A stretch of 64,000 nt of DNA from assembly GCA_026874595.1 (NCBI GenBank), contig CM049320.1:7257464-7321463 (forward strand), in the 5' to 3' direction. Under the pieces are notes generated by a model. It saw nothing but the letters and a program-made list of their open reading frames with translations, was not told the origin of the DNA and searched no databases. Origin of the DNA: Sipunculus nudus. Taxonomy: Eukaryota; Annelida; Sipuncula; Golfingiida; Sipunculidae. Made by a program: the position numbers and the translations under genes. Below are positions 33,779 through 46,825 of the stretch, in pieces. The stretch's first letter is position 1, and the number at the start of each line of letters is the position of its first letter.

Positions 33779-34130
33779 AGAACAGTATGTCCATGTTTAC
33801 ATAGAAGATGATGACCCTTAAATTGGAAATGTAACATGTAAACCCAGATCAGCTTATGATGATATATGTTAAATTCAGTTCGTGAATATTTATTATATGA
33901 GACTACTGTTTATTTCTTATTATGATATGATGACTTAACAGGCTAACATGGTGATATTGAAATGTATCAAAAACGCATTGAGATTAGACTGAATATTGCA
34001 ATGAGAGACTTTGAGTATAGGTTTGAGTTTAAAGGTCAATATTGTCGGAATCGTAGGTACACGGCGTTTATTATGCTTATAAATGATATTTGAGGGAGGC
34101 ATACATGTGACGATGTATTTGTACTTGAAG

Positions 34131-34136
34131 AATAAA
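34131..34136 (+). terminator. LTR polyadenylation signal
   Basis: AATAAA ten bases before the second R-like repeat; equivalent to 27304-27309 in the 5' copy. Cleavage within the repeat would define R. Confidence 0.55.
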
Positions 34137-34244
34137 GATGATGTTTTGGTTCTCGCTCGATGAAGACATCGTGTTTACTATTCTTTCCTGTATTTTTCAG
34201 GAGTGACATCTGTCTACCCAGGTCCCATGTTCGGACCTGTAACA

Positions 34245-36249
34245 TTAATCGAATAAACGGATCTTCACCTTCAGCCGTCAAAGGTAAACAGGTATAATAA
34301 GAGTCAAGAAAGATCTGTAGTTTTCTCTTCGTAATAAGTACTGGTTTATTTCTTGTACTGTTCCAGGAATATAATAATATCATACATTTACCTGTTGGAG
34401 TTTTGCACCAATAATCTATTGAAAATACAGTATTTCTTCAAAATGGCTTGTTTCTTACCGATCGGGGGATTTTATGTAAAACTTATTCAAAGGTCATGCC
34501 GTATTAGGCCAGAAAAGTAAGGTCTTTGACATAGAATTAAATATAGAGAAGAATAAACAATATTATAATTGTTAATTTGACTTTTTCTTTAATGATTGAC
34601 TTAATTCTAAATTGACACGTTAAAACGTGTCATTCATATGTATATATATATACATATACGCTTCCGAGGCAGCGGAAATCTTGCGCTTCTAAAGAAGCGA
34701 CTGATTTTCCCGATGTCTGGTTTAACTGTTTATGATACACTTAGACACCAGATGGCGGGTCATTGTCTCCTGAAAAACGTGCGTATGATGTGACAAGCAG
34801 CCTACCAGATGCCAATTAACAAACATTCGACAGGCATCCTGGCTCCGACATTAGCTGCGCTTCAAGCGCCGTATGTTAACAGTTTTATGCAAACTAAATC
34901 AAAATGTCGAATTTTTTAATTCCTCTCTCTACATTCTCGTATCACCGATTCGATTATAATATTACTACTATGTTAGCTTAGCCATGTATCTTTTGTCCGC
35001 AAGCGAGGTGTGCATGGAGCCTTAGTTGTTATACTTCGTTTGAATTACAGCTCACCGACCGGAAATCCCATTGACCTGTGCAAACCACGTGAGGGGCTAT
35101 TCTCTCTGAGCCTGAGGCCTGTTCAAACGGTTTGCCGGGGCGATGAGCTGTTACTCAAAATGAAATGATCAACAGCGGCTCCCTGTATTCCTCGCTAGGC
35201 CGGTTAACCGTTAGCACATAGAGGTCGTGTCTTCCAGCAAAGGGGCTTATCTGATTGGGCCAAAATACAGGGCACCCCTCTGGTGTAGCGATTCAAGATA
35301 CGAGGTCACAACAAACAACGCTTATGATATAGGTTGTAGACCTTTAGGTAAAACGCTGTGTAAAGAGCGTAAACATTTGATAATATATAAACATTTAATA
35401 GATGATCAAAAATGGAAAATTCACTATTGTGAAATGTCAACATGGTAAAAGTTTTTATTTATAGTTTTATATAATTGAATGAAGTATGCAGTTAAACGAT
35501 ATATGATTAAATAAGACCTCCTGAATATGCCAGGAATTTTCTAACTGTGATACAATAACCAGTCGCTGATTGTAAAAGACAGTCACTACTGTGCGCAAGA
35601 AAGAGAAAGCGAAAAAAAGAAAGGGTTAGTTGTATATATGTCAGAGTTTTGTTTTGATGAAACTTGGTATATTAAAATTCATTGTATAATAGTATATTTG
35701 AAAAAAAAAACCAATAACTCTTCACGAAGATGCGCATGCGGTTTTCTCTTGATAAGAAAATCCTTGTATCCAAATTTTTATAAGATGACTCTGATTTTGA
35801 GTGAATTTTACAGTCGGTAACCCCACTTCTACTCACGTTTGAATATATATCTTTAAAGCACCAACCGTAGCAATAACTAAAAAGGTATGACGATTGTATA
35901 GTAGTAACATAATCAATCACCAAATGCCAGCACGCAGATCATTTCTCTATTTTAAGCCAGTGCATGTTTAACCTTTTGAGGGAACAAAGTTTAAATATTG
36001 TAATTGAGAGCTATACTTATCTAGTAACGGGAAACATTGATGATAAATTAACAATGGGGAGGTTGCCTGATTAATTTGTTTCTTGATACATGTTACGTTT
36101 TCACCCAGGCCATAATATGCGGACTCTAGATTGTCTACAGTTGTTGTTGCACTGGCGACCCCGTTTTCAGAGTGTGAAATTATCCATGGATTGTAAACCA
36201 CTAGTGTCGCCTTTCACGATGCTTCGTTCGTTCTGTACTTTTTTTGGAT
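34245..36249. other. Unassigned AT-rich stretch
   Basis: No gene recognised. There is an 8-bp hairpin (TGACACGT, TAAA, ACGTGTCA) at 34613-34632 and a 22-bp AT palindrome at 34636-34657. Short frames at 35227-35448, 35638-35820 and 35968-36201 have no recognisable motif and no repeated copy. Confidence 0.5.
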
Positions 36250-36505
36250 TTCACACGTAAATAAAACAATACAGTAATATCGCGTTCCCTCGCGATCTTT
36301 CTGCGTTCCCTCGCGATAATATCGCGTTCCCTCGCGATAATATCGCGTTCCCTCGCGATCTTTTTGCGTTCGCTCGCAAAATTATCACTAGGCTGGTTCC
36401 CTGCTCCCCTATATCTCGCATACAGGCAAATAAATGGACGCGGGAACCAGTACAACAGTTTACTGTGTCTCGCTCTGTCTTTAACAGCACCGCGCTCCAC
36501 CCCAT
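36250..36505 (-). repeat. Inverted copy of the minisatellite-bearing repeat
   Basis: The reverse complement of the repeat at about 2225-2470. It includes the 21-bp minisatellite (36279-36383, GCGTTCCCTCGCGA on the plus strand) and the adjoining segment with TGGACGCGGGAACCAGTA. It lies 200 bp before unit B begins, in opposite orientation to the copies inside units A and B. Confidence 0.85.
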
Positions 36506-38119
36506 GGATATACGCTCACGTCACGTTAACAAAGAGATGCTGGTATAAGAGGAGATTAGAAATTTTGCCATGCGTCTGATATATGACATTAATTTTGCCT
36601 CATATATCACTAAGTTATTCAGTATTCGTTAGGATTTTCGTGTATTTCCTTTTGTTTGACATCAGTCTGGGTGCCAAATAGGCCAAATAATTATTTTAAT
36701 ACGTTTACAGGAGGCCTCAGGCCACATCTGTTGTTCTTCTTCTGATACTAAACTCTGGCATGCAGTTATTCCATCGTCCAGAGGGTCATTTTAACCCAGG
36801 ATCATTTTTATACCTACCTTGTCTCATTAATCTATTGTTGTAAATGTTGTTCATCATTGAGAAACGCTAACTTTTAACTTATCTGCCAACCCCACATCAT
36901 CGAATACAAAACAACGAGTGTACGTGCCCTTGGAGGACGAAAACATTCTTCAATTGCTTGTCGATAAGCAAACGAAGCTTAGAACTCAGCTGGCTCTGAC
37001 CTTTTGAGCATGAGAACTGGTAGTCTTAGTTGCCTAAACCCCTTTTATTGACTGCGCCTCCTTTCGAGTTAAAAAAATGTAAACATTACATTTGACATTT
37101 AAATTACTTTTGATGACAAATGGTAAAGATTAATTAAAGAGCGGAAAAACCAAATCAGATCTGTATGGATTCATCTTATTGAAATGTGACATGCATTTAT
37201 ATTTAAGGTATCCAAACAGGACACAAATTCTTCCAATGTATTTTGTTTGTATATTATTGTAAAACATGTTTTTGTCGCTTACATCATCCTTAGAGAGATA
37301 TTTCTCAAAGAACAATTAATAATAAAGCTTTCCATTTTTGTACATATGTTCAGAAACCTATACATATAATCTAAAATTTTTACGAGATTTTACTTTATAG
37401 AACAGTTAATACGTATTTTTAACAGGGAATCATTTGTTAACTTTCCCGCATTTTTAAATGAAAATAATATTAAAGGAAAGTTGATAAATATACGAAAAAA
37501 AAACGCCTGAAATTAATTGTATGTATTTTAAGATGACATTGTTAAACGCCAAGTTATAGAGGGATATATGATCTATCGTGTTTCTGTAAAAAATCTAAAG
37601 ACCAACAACGAAGGCGTTATTTACAAATACCAGATCTTTTAAAAGACATTTAGATTATTCCTAATAATGTATTAAATTGTTACCTGATCTTAAACAAAAC
37701 TAGATCAATTTTGTCTGACGATGCTACCACCTTAAACACCGGTTTGCACATATCTCCGGGTGCCCAAGTACCCCCATGAATAAATAGCAGGTATGTGGGG
37801 CATGGGGCCTCTGTTTAGTTCTATTGCGGACTTCATAACATGCATATTCCATATATCTCTTAGAACCTCAGGGGGTCTTTAACACAAGCATTTTATGGTA
37901 GTGTATTTTTTAAATTTAATTGGCGAACGATTATATGAAGGAGAAGATACCTAAAACATATATATATTAAAAGCAAAACTAGTTCTGACAGTGGTAATAT
38001 CAATTTTCCAAGATGAACTGAGTCAAATATTTTTTAGCTTAATACTAATTTCATGTCAGATAAAAAAAAGAGATAAAGAAATATTAATGAAAATATTTAA
38101 GCCATACATATATGTAGAT

Positions 38120-38226
<107 letters not shown>

Positions 38227-38699
38227 ATATTAAGCCTGTTGCAAAAATTCTTCAAACCTTCAAATGTTTTTAAAATTTTTAAAATGTATCATTAAAATTT
38301 CCATTCACTCCATAGTAATATTTTTTATTGTTGGTTGCTACGAATACAATATTTCAACAATATTATTTATTTTCAATTTTTCATCTAAATGAAAAAAAGA
38401 TATGTTGTATTTAAATGCCCATTCCTGTCAGCCATATGCAGTGCTTCTCTACCCAATAAAGAATGGATAAATAAGGATAAAATATATTTTGATATATTTA
38501 TATGAATAACATAGGCCCAATCATCAGATCAATCACAAATGTTCTACATGGGTCCCGTCATTCAATGCCGATGCTCACGTAGATATGTCCGCCATAATTA
38601 CTCCCTGGCCGTTGCGGAATTACTGGGAAAATAGCTTATATAATTATATAATGCACAGGCCGGGCTCTTTAGCATCAACCTAAACAATTTTATTAAGGT

Positions 38700-38734
<35 letters not shown>

Positions 38735-38750
38735 GTATATATATATATAC
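38700..38750. repeat. (CA)n(TA)n microsatellite, unit B
   Basis: Counterpart of 1998-2059 with a purer CA tract and one TG interruption in the TA part. Confidence 0.95.
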
Positions 38751-39060
38751 ACCGAAAAGTATTTCAATAATAGACCCTGCAAAAAATCTTCTCTGTGTGC
38801 TTGACTGTTGAGTATTCTGGTAAATCAGTTCATCATGATAAGATGGCAATTAATGAACGGCTACGTCACGTTGGTATGTGTGCCTAAGACATATGCCATA
38901 TCACGATGCACAATATGGACTTGAATTTCTCTGCAGTTTTCCTTACTTTAACTCAACCGAACGGGACACAGTAAACTGCTGTACTGGTTCCCGCGTCCAT
39001 TTATTTGCCTGTATGCGGGATAAGGGGGAGCAGGGCCCCAGTCTAGTTATCATTTTGCAA

Positions 39061-39155
39061 AGGAACGCGTAAATATCACGAGAGAACGCGCAAAGATGGC
39101 GAGGGAACGCGAAAAGATTGCGAGGGAACGCGCAATTATCGCGAGGGAACGCGAT
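39061..39155. repeat. 21-bp minisatellite, unit B
   Basis: Counterpart of 2368-2462, about 4.5 units with several substitutions in single units. Confidence 0.9.
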
Positions 39156-40067
39156 ATTTACCCAGAAAAAAAATATCACGTATGTCAGTTTAGGGGCTCC
39201 ATACTTATGAGCGGTGCCCTCTATATAGACTTAAAAGAGGCTGAAAAATCAGCTTGTCCCTTTCTCAGGGACCGCAAAACCTTGTATTTGTCATTCAATA
39301 TATGCGGTGGTGCCTGACTGACTGCACTGCAGTAAACGTTCCCGCCTGTGTCGTAAACACGTCCGATTAGAGCCGTCATAATATAATATATTTAAAATTT
39401 CGGAATATAGCAGGCATTTCTTTTTCCGTAAACTTTGTCCAGCCAGGCGTAATCGTGGGTCGGACGAAAACCAATGTATTACATCACTATTAAATAAAGG
39501 GTATGTCAAAGTAGCATACTTTTAATGGACCAGTTTCTCAAGAAATAGACTTCATCAGGGCCATGTACAATGAACTTGTTTGATCTATGGTTAATCTTCA
39601 TGATGTATCAAGTATAAGTATCGTGTATCCAATAAGCTTTCTTTAATATAAACAGGTCTGATGTCATTTTGCCGTCGTTCACAATTTATGCGTAAAACTG
39701 GAACTGCTGCGTATTTGCATTTGTTTCAAACACAATCCATAATTATGTCGCATTTGCAAAATGAGTGAGACTGTTTTTAGTAAGATAGTTTTGTTTAAAC
39801 ATACTTATCTCGTTTGAATGGATAACTATTTAAGGTTTAATGCTATAAACGTATATAGTAAAGACATCATGCAATAGATTGATTTTGTATCAGAGCACAA
39901 GAAAATGATCTGGTAAACGAGGACATGATAATAACAAGAAATACATTTTCCAAACAAATACACAGCATGATTATATAATATGATCGCTACATAAACAATA
40001 ATCTGAGTGGGGCTATAATATCATTAAATCATGAATTTGCACGCCTATTTGTAACCCTTACTTTTGT

Positions 40068-40071
<4 letters not shown>

Positions 40072-40129
<58 letters not shown>
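40072..40129. repeat. (TA)n microsatellite, unit B
   Basis: Pure TA run of about 57 bases; counterpart of 3663-3719. Confidence 0.95.
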
Positions 40130-40133
<4 letters not shown>

Positions 40134-40325
40134 AAAGAGAGAAGTAAATAGATTTGAGGCTATAAATGGTGCATACAAGGAAGGTATGTTGGGATGTTTT
40201 ATATATATAAAAATATAAATATAAATATAAATAAACAGAGATAAAAAGAACCATAGATAGATTAGACAGATTTGAGGCAATAAGGTGCATTTTTGGTAAG
40301 AAGGTATTTTGGGATGCTTCAGATC

Positions 40326-41078
40326 TTAACATCTTAATATAACAATAGTGTAATCATTCTGTTCAAAGAAAAGTGAGGTTTGCGTGCCCTTTAAAATACG
40401 TTTTTGCCGGAGTACAATTTTTTTTTTATTCCAAAAGTGGTCAATGTTTTCGTAAACTTTATGGAAGTGTTCTTGAGTGTGCAGAAATTTGCATAAATCA
40501 CAAAAATTATTTCGGCTAGAGTCCACTTCATAATATTGTTTACATTCAAAATATTTGTTGTATAAGACAGGATTTGAATCTAAAAGTTTTAGATATGCGG
40601 CTAAATCAGAAGGAGATTTAAAATCTTTAACTTCTATAAATAGACAACAGGGGAGATTTTTCATTAACTCCAAGGACCAGGGGCACTATGTTCAGATTTA
40701 GAATTTCCCACAACTGTTCAGTGGCATATACCTTTCTCAAACGAAAGGTGAAAGTTGTTTTTTGCATTCAGCAGAGAACAGCATCGGGTTTCATTTTTAC
40801 AGCATACTTGCCACATTTTCCGTATATATCCACCTGTACATGTTTGGTCAGCTCCGCGGAGTATTCCTCAAGATGGCTACTTGTAACACTATTATCGTAC
40901 GAGGCGACAAGATGTGTCTTCCCCCTTGAATAATCAATCAAGCTTTGTTCAGTAACATCCCTATTTATTTTTCTCAATGATCCGTAACCGAAATACACAT
41001 CAGAGTCATGTCTGCATCACGTTAAAAACCCCGTTGTATTGCGTCAATATCAGACACGGCAGGACACCATGTTAGCGG
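40326..41078 (-). pseudogene. Alpha-1,3-fucosyltransferase pseudogene (second paralogue type, unit B)
   Basis: Diverged copy of the pseudogene at 3905-5254. The mid region (YGSLRKINRDV, KTHLVASYDNS) lies at 40998-40768, and the C-terminal catalytic part (FIEVKDFKSPSDLAAYLK, CDLCKFLHTQEHFHKVYENI) at 40673-40326. Frames are broken between the two halves as in unit A. The upstream half is absent, because at 41079 the sequence jumps to DNA matching 7989, removing the stem, anchor and start. Confidence 0.85.
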
Positions 41079-43196
41079 AACTGCAAAAATACGAGGTTGT
41101 AAAATGAGTGATTTTGCAGCACTGAAGTTGCCGACCAAGAGCTACAAGTATACACAGATAAGGACAAGACTTGCAATATATATGGACCAGGAGAAGTATT
41201 GCTGATTGGCTTTAATATGTAGGAAATAATGAATATTTTATGAATATATAATTAAACCTGAGCAAGATATTGCCTGTATTCTAAATATAAGGAGCGTCAG
41301 GATTTGTCTGACATCTTAAAAAAATGTTAACAGGAAAGTGATTGAGAAATATTGTATAATTGTTATGCTATAAACAATTATTTTCAAAAATACCATTCCA
41401 TATATACATTTTCTTGTGTTTCGTTAACTAAAATATTCTGCTGAGTGATATATTAATGCTATCGGCCTGCTTGAGCCTACCTGGATCCAAAGGTATCGCC
41501 GAATACAGCTAGTGAGTTGTAAGCTGCTACTGTCGCCTGTGTTCCTGTCCAAGCTAATGAATTTCGTATCTAACATTAAAAGCTAAGGACAGATGTTAAT
41601 GACTGCGCTTGAATACCACATGCAGTTTGGAGTCAGATTTAAGAATGTATAAAAAAAACTCAAACTGAAATTTCTACTAAAATGACCAACCATTTACGTT
41701 CAATGATGTGTTTCCATTAAAACTATTAATTTTTAAAGTATATGTAAAGTACATTTCGCAGCAAGCCATGTCAGGATGCTGTTCAGCATTGTATAATAAT
41801 GCAGCTAAACATGGTAACATTCCAGCTTAAACCCGATACAACCTATACCCATCTGAAAGAAAGTCAACCTGAAGGAGTTTTCTTATCAAAGATAATCGAG
41901 CTTTGCGTGTCCTTCATAATACACTTCTGCTGGGGTACAATCCTTTTCATTCCAAAATTGGTCTATGTTTTCATAGACTTTATGAAAGTTTTTATGGGTG
42001 TGTAGAAATTCACATAAGTCTCAAATACCTGTTCCCTTTATTTGCACATCATAATATTGTTTCCATTCAAAATATTGATTGTATAATGTAGTATTGGAAT
42101 CAAGAAGTTTTAGGTATGCGGCTAGCTCAGACGGGGATTTAAAATCTGTAATATCGATGAATGAATGATTTGGAAGATATTTCTTGTAATCATAACCGCC
42201 CAAGACGACGGGTAACACATTCAGCTTAAGAATTCTCCAGAGTTTCTCTGATGCGTAATCTTTACCAATACCGTTCTCAAATGAAAGGTAAAATTTGTAT
42301 CTGGCGTTCAGCATGGAATGGCAGAGGATTCTATCATCACAGGACAGCGTGCCACATCTTCCGTATATATCCACGTCTATATGCTTCGCAAGTTCCTCGA
42401 CGTATTTCCCTCGGTGACTCCTTGTGACACAATGGCTTACAAACCATGCGACAAGTTTAGTTTTGCCTTTTGAATTATCAACCAATTTCCTTTCAGGAAC
42501 ATTCCCTTTTAGCTTTCTCAATGACCCGTAAGGAATATAAATATCAGAATCATGACTGTATGTCTGTGTTAGGTTAAATATCCCATTGTACTGCGTTAAC
42601 GGAATGGGGGTTCTCTAGGGGGACTCCCTGTTATAAAACACAAATAACTGGTTCGGATGACGGAATTTTGGGATCTCCTCAACAGATGTTATATTGAACA
42701 TGTCAACTATCACTGCATTGCTGCGGTTTATTTGTGAACGATCATTTGTTGTTTCACAGTCCCTGAACTTACAATTATTACGGCGGAAAGCTTCTTGTCC
42801 AAACCCGAAACCAAATGATTTGTCCTTGTAGTAAGCTGTCCAGAACAATATTTTCTTTATTCTTTCTTACCTATGAGCCCAGTCGTAGGGTTATTTAAAA
42901 AAAATATGCTCTGAGATAGTTGATCCCTTGTCTGGCAGGTTAGTCAATGTCTTTTTGCCCCGAGACAGAACTGTAGCTTCGTATCCAATATGTCGATGTT
43001 TAGGCAGACAACAGGTCAAATTTAAATACAAAAGCCCTGCACAATACAGTATGCCAACACATATTAGCAGCATATACATTTTAAAAACCATCTTCCTTTA
43101 TTTAAGTGGGCCTTGTCCTGTTTTAGAATATCGTGTTTCAAACGACCTGACCTGTTGTAAAGGCACAGACAGCTTTGTTGCGTAACACTTTGTAAA
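41079..43196. repeat. Unit B right block (copies of 7989-8672 and 9693-11100)
   Basis: A direct copy of two unit A pieces joined at 41759, with the 1-kb between them deleted. It ends at 43196, inside what would be the upstream region of the FucT gene. There LINE sequence begins, with ACTTTGTAA shared before the break. Confidence 0.88.
41886..43091 (-). pseudogene. Alpha-1,3-fucosyltransferase pseudogene (unit B)
   Basis: Nearly full-length relative of the intact genes. The ATG at 43091 begins MVFKMYMLLICVGILYCAGL, preceded by an in-frame stop, which supports the start chosen for the intact copies. It carries extra stem sequence around KHRHIGYEATVLSRG. Lesions: a 1-nt loss near 42862 shifts the frame, a TTG-to-TAG stop follows the ESP segment at about 42616, and TGT-to-TGA destroys the first Cys of the CDLC motif at about 42022. 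Otherwise the catalytic region is well preserved (YKFYLSFENGIGKDYASEKL). Confidence 0.9.
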
Positions 43197-43323
43197 TGGG
43201 AGTTCCGGTCTATGACTCGGGTCAGGTAGACGTGTTTTTTTTGGGAGCTCCAAAAGTGCTGCAGAGAATATTGGAAATTACGTACTGCTTGCGGACTAAA
43301 AACTCTTGAATATCACAGAAATA

Positions 43324-44134
43324 ATGCCACCAAAGAATCCCAAGCAGGGAAACAATACAATAGAGGCCTACACACTAAGAAAACACAGCCAAGCTTCGAC
43401 GGAACATAGCGAAATGAGTGCCACGGAGAGGCATGGCGAGGAAGCCTCGCATGATGGACTGGAACACAAACAATATGAAGACATAATGGGTGCTATAAAG
43501 GGACTTCAAACACAGATAAGTGAAACTCGTACCACTATTATTGAGGAAATTTCTAACAAGTTTGATAACAAAATAAAAGAAATAGAGACTAGTTTGAATA
43601 ATGCACATGAAGAAATGGAGGACTTGAAAACAGAAAACAAAAGATTACACGAGTTGATACTGAATGAGGGACAAGCACGAGATAAGTTAGAGAGCAGACT
43701 AGATGAAATAAAACTGGAGATGTTGCAGATTCAGCGGTATAACAGAGAGTTTAACATCAGAGTCAGTGGTATCAGAGAAGACAGAAATGAAAATGTTCGA
43801 GAGAAACTGGTAACGTTTATACAGGAAAACAACTTGATGCCGGGGTTAAACAGACCTGAGATTGACCAAACTATTGAATACACACACAGAACGGGAATGA
43901 AACGGGCGGACAAACCCAGACAAATAATAGCTCGGCTTTTCAGCAGGGAGGTTAGGAACCAGCTGTTTGTTAAGGGAAAATGGGAGGAATGTGATCCAAG
44001 AGGATTTTACCAAAGAAGATTTTGAAAGAAGAAAGCTAGCTTTGCCACGAATGCGAGAGGAACACTCGGCGGGGCGCAAAGTCAGGTTCTTCCGAGGCCA
44101 GCTAATTGTTGAGGGACAGGTTTTTCAAATTTAA
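43324..44134 (+). pseudogene. LINE ORF1 (L1-like RNA-binding protein)
   Basis: Starts MPPKNPKQGNN at an ATG in AATAATGCC context (the open frame also extends 6 codons upstream). Residues about 50-140 form a long coiled coil rich in Glu/Lys/Leu (IKEIETSLNNAHEEMEDLK). Then comes a globular part with YNREFNIRVSGI, IEYTHRTGMKRADKPRQIIA and RLFSREVRNQL, as in L1 ORF1 RNA-binding domains. A 1-nt shift near 43985 breaks the frame; the C-terminus (EDFTKEDFERRKLALPRMRE, then a stop at 44132) continues in the other frame. It would act as an RNA chaperone in the retrotransposition particle if intact. Confidence 0.8.
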
Positions 44135-46820
44135 CTGACTGTTATTGTACTGCATACATCAAAAGACTGATGAATGTGAAAAGTGACTTTGTGAATATGA
44201 TTTGATATGCTAATTTCAGGCATTGGAATACTAAAGGCTTGTTCAGGGTGAGTAGTCAAGTGTTGAAACCTGTGGTTTTCAGTCTGACACGTGGTGTCAA
44301 CGTTTTTATTTAAGTGAGGTCTCAGGTGATGTTATTTTTTTTTTTGTTCTTTTTAATTTCTTGTATAGAAGGAATTAAAATAAAAAATTTAAATAGGTCT
44401 ATTAAAAAAAGCATATATATATATATATAGTATAAGGCCATTTGGACTAAAAAAGGGAATTAAAGATTATACAGTGGCGACACCAAACTAGTTATAAATG
44501 AACCAGGAGAAATTGGGACTTTGAAGATTTGTTCGCTTTTGCGAGACTACTAGTCCCATGATGTGTAGGTCCCAAAAAAGCAGAGACTAAAGTGGGGATG
44601 AGAGACTTAATTTTATATTAACTAATTATGATGTCCAGCATCACGGATGTCAGCAAATACGTACTACCCTAGTGCAGCAGGTAATGAAGTTGTACAGAAG
44701 CTAAGGCTATAACTACAAGTATTATCATAACATGTGCAGGTTTAAAAAAAAAAAAAATTGGCTGAAACCTTACTTTTTACCACTTGAACATTTCATTCAA
44801 TATTTAGTAATCCGTCGTCTTGACAAGACTTTTGTGCTTGATCTGTTGCACGGACGGCGATGGTTCCAAAGATGGACTAAGAGGACGGAATCCCAGACTT
44901 TTAAATTGGAAATCTTTTATCTGTTATATTTTATGATGATGGAAACTATGGACACTTTTCTGAACGGCAAAATACTTAGCTTTTCAAGCATAGATGCAGA
45001 TTGAAATGTATTTTACAATTGATTGCTACAGCTAAAACTCTTAGAATTATGCAAATGTATGAATATATAAGTTTACAACTAAGTAAATCAGTATGGGGAG
45101 TATATATAGGTTTAGGTTGATACTGTTTTGTCTTTCTCACAAAGACACTAGCTCTCCGCATATTTCCTGAAACTGCTTGTTATACTAGCTTATAAAAGGT
45201 TGCTGAAGAATTTAATTTTGGTATATTTTCTTGGTCAATATTTAATAAGGATTGTGAGGTATTTGAGGATAGCATAGCTTCTTTAAATTGTGAGTGCCTT
45301 TTTTTTGTAGGTACATGAGTTAATTAAAACATAATATGAATTTTAATTGATTTTATTTTCTATTTCTTTAATCCTAGCCACAAACGGTGATAAGGCTTTG
45401 GAAACAGGCATATAAGAATCATATACAGAGACAGTTATTCTACAATAGATATTGGAAAGGTTGTTTGTTATATGGGGTATTATAGGGAGGTTTGTTGTTG
45501 AACAAAAAAAAACCTACCTAAATAATCTACAAAAAAGAACAACTATTTTTTTTTAAATTAATTAATTTATTTTTTATTTATTTATTTATTTTTTTTTTTG
45601 GTTATCAATTTTTTTTGGTTATGGAAAAAATGTTTTACCAGTTGTGATTACAATTTTTAATGCAGTATGGATAATATTATATTTTATTCAATCACCAACT
45701 GCAGCTATTCTGGGACAAAGGTTTAAAAGAAAATCTGGAATTGTTTGTTTAAAGTCCTGCATTACCACAGTCAAGGATATATATTTTACAGATAACATCC
45801 TTTCAATTTTAATCTTGTAGCCAGTTTCCTAGAATGGTGTATACAAAATTTCTAGAGCTATATTATTAAGCAGATATACTGACCTGGTACTCTGTCCATT
45901 TGAATGCTGCATTGATGACAAGCATTTCCTGTAAAATGCATATGCACTGCAGTTAATAGAGGGGTGTAATTTATTGAAGATATGCTGAATTATTTTATCA
46001 GTCCTAATTGATAGTATGATGGCTGAATAGTGGTGCATAAATAAGTAATGTTGTATGCGGCAAACATTCCACCTATAAACCTTAAATAAATAAAGAAGTC
46101 TGACAGTTTAATCTAATGTATATTTTATAGGATTTTATGATTTCCATTCAGTGTTGTTTTATGATGGGACATCAAATGTAAGTATGCAAGCATATATTAG
46201 GGTATAGTACATGATCAGCCTACACAGGCTAGTTTGGAAATCTTGTTTGTTTTTGGTCATATCTTAATAACAATTAGTTCATTACATACTTTTATTACCT
46301 TCTGAAAAATACTTTTAAATAAGTACTCACATGTAAGGCATTTAATGTTATTTAGGGGTAAAGATGAAGGTATGTAGGTGAGCATATCCATTTTGGCACA
46401 ATTAGAAGAATTTTGTTTGAAGGGGCAGATAGTATAAAGCACATTATCGTGAACCCTAGATCGGGGGTACATGCTTCATTATATATATGTTTTAGCATGA
46501 GAATATTGATTCTTAAAGACATACATATATATATAATAGATGAACTGATAGCATGGACACAGGTATCCAAGGTGAGATGCTACATCTTGGATATAGATAG
46601 GATCTTCATGATCCAAGTAATCTTCCTGTTGTTTATTTCTTTGACAGAACTGGAAAACAGGGAGAATACATTTTTTTTTCTTATTTTTTATGTTGACAGG
46701 GGTATATTTACAATTTAATATGTTTGTTTTAATGTTCCACATTATAAGTAGAAGTAAAGTTACTACTATTTCATATTTAAGATATTGTGACTCTCAGATA
46801 AGATTAATAGGAAGTACAGA
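44135..46820. other. AT-rich stretch between LINE ORF1 and ORF2
   Basis: About 2.7 kb with no recognisable coding sequence, several T-runs and a TA microsatellite near 44412. L1-type elements normally have a short gap between ORFs, so this may be a nested insertion or two separate LINE fragments. I see no terminal repeats marking an insertion. Confidence 0.5.
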
Positions 46821-46825
46821 GACTG

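Larger units (their letters stand above)
31888..34244 (+). repeat. 3' LTR of the gypsy element, about 2.36 kb, compound
   Basis: Starts TGTGACATAG and ends CCTGTAACA (TG...CA). The first 270 bp look like U3, with a CRE palindrome at 32090-32097, followed by a 61-bp segment (32097-32157). A nearly identical 61-bp segment follows AATAAA at 34141-34201, then 43 bp of U5. Between them are about 2 kb with no coding potential. The direct-repeat partner is 25588-27417, which lacks the U3 portion. Confidence 0.8.

Noticed and set aside
35227-35448. Small hypothetical gene in the 34.2-36.2 kb stretch
   Set aside because: No motif, no paralogous copy and no convincing start context.
36201-36500. Repetitive Arg/Asn/Ala open frames across the 21-bp minisatellite
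   Set aside because: The 21-bp period keeps frames open by arithmetic; no flanking domain and no plausible start.
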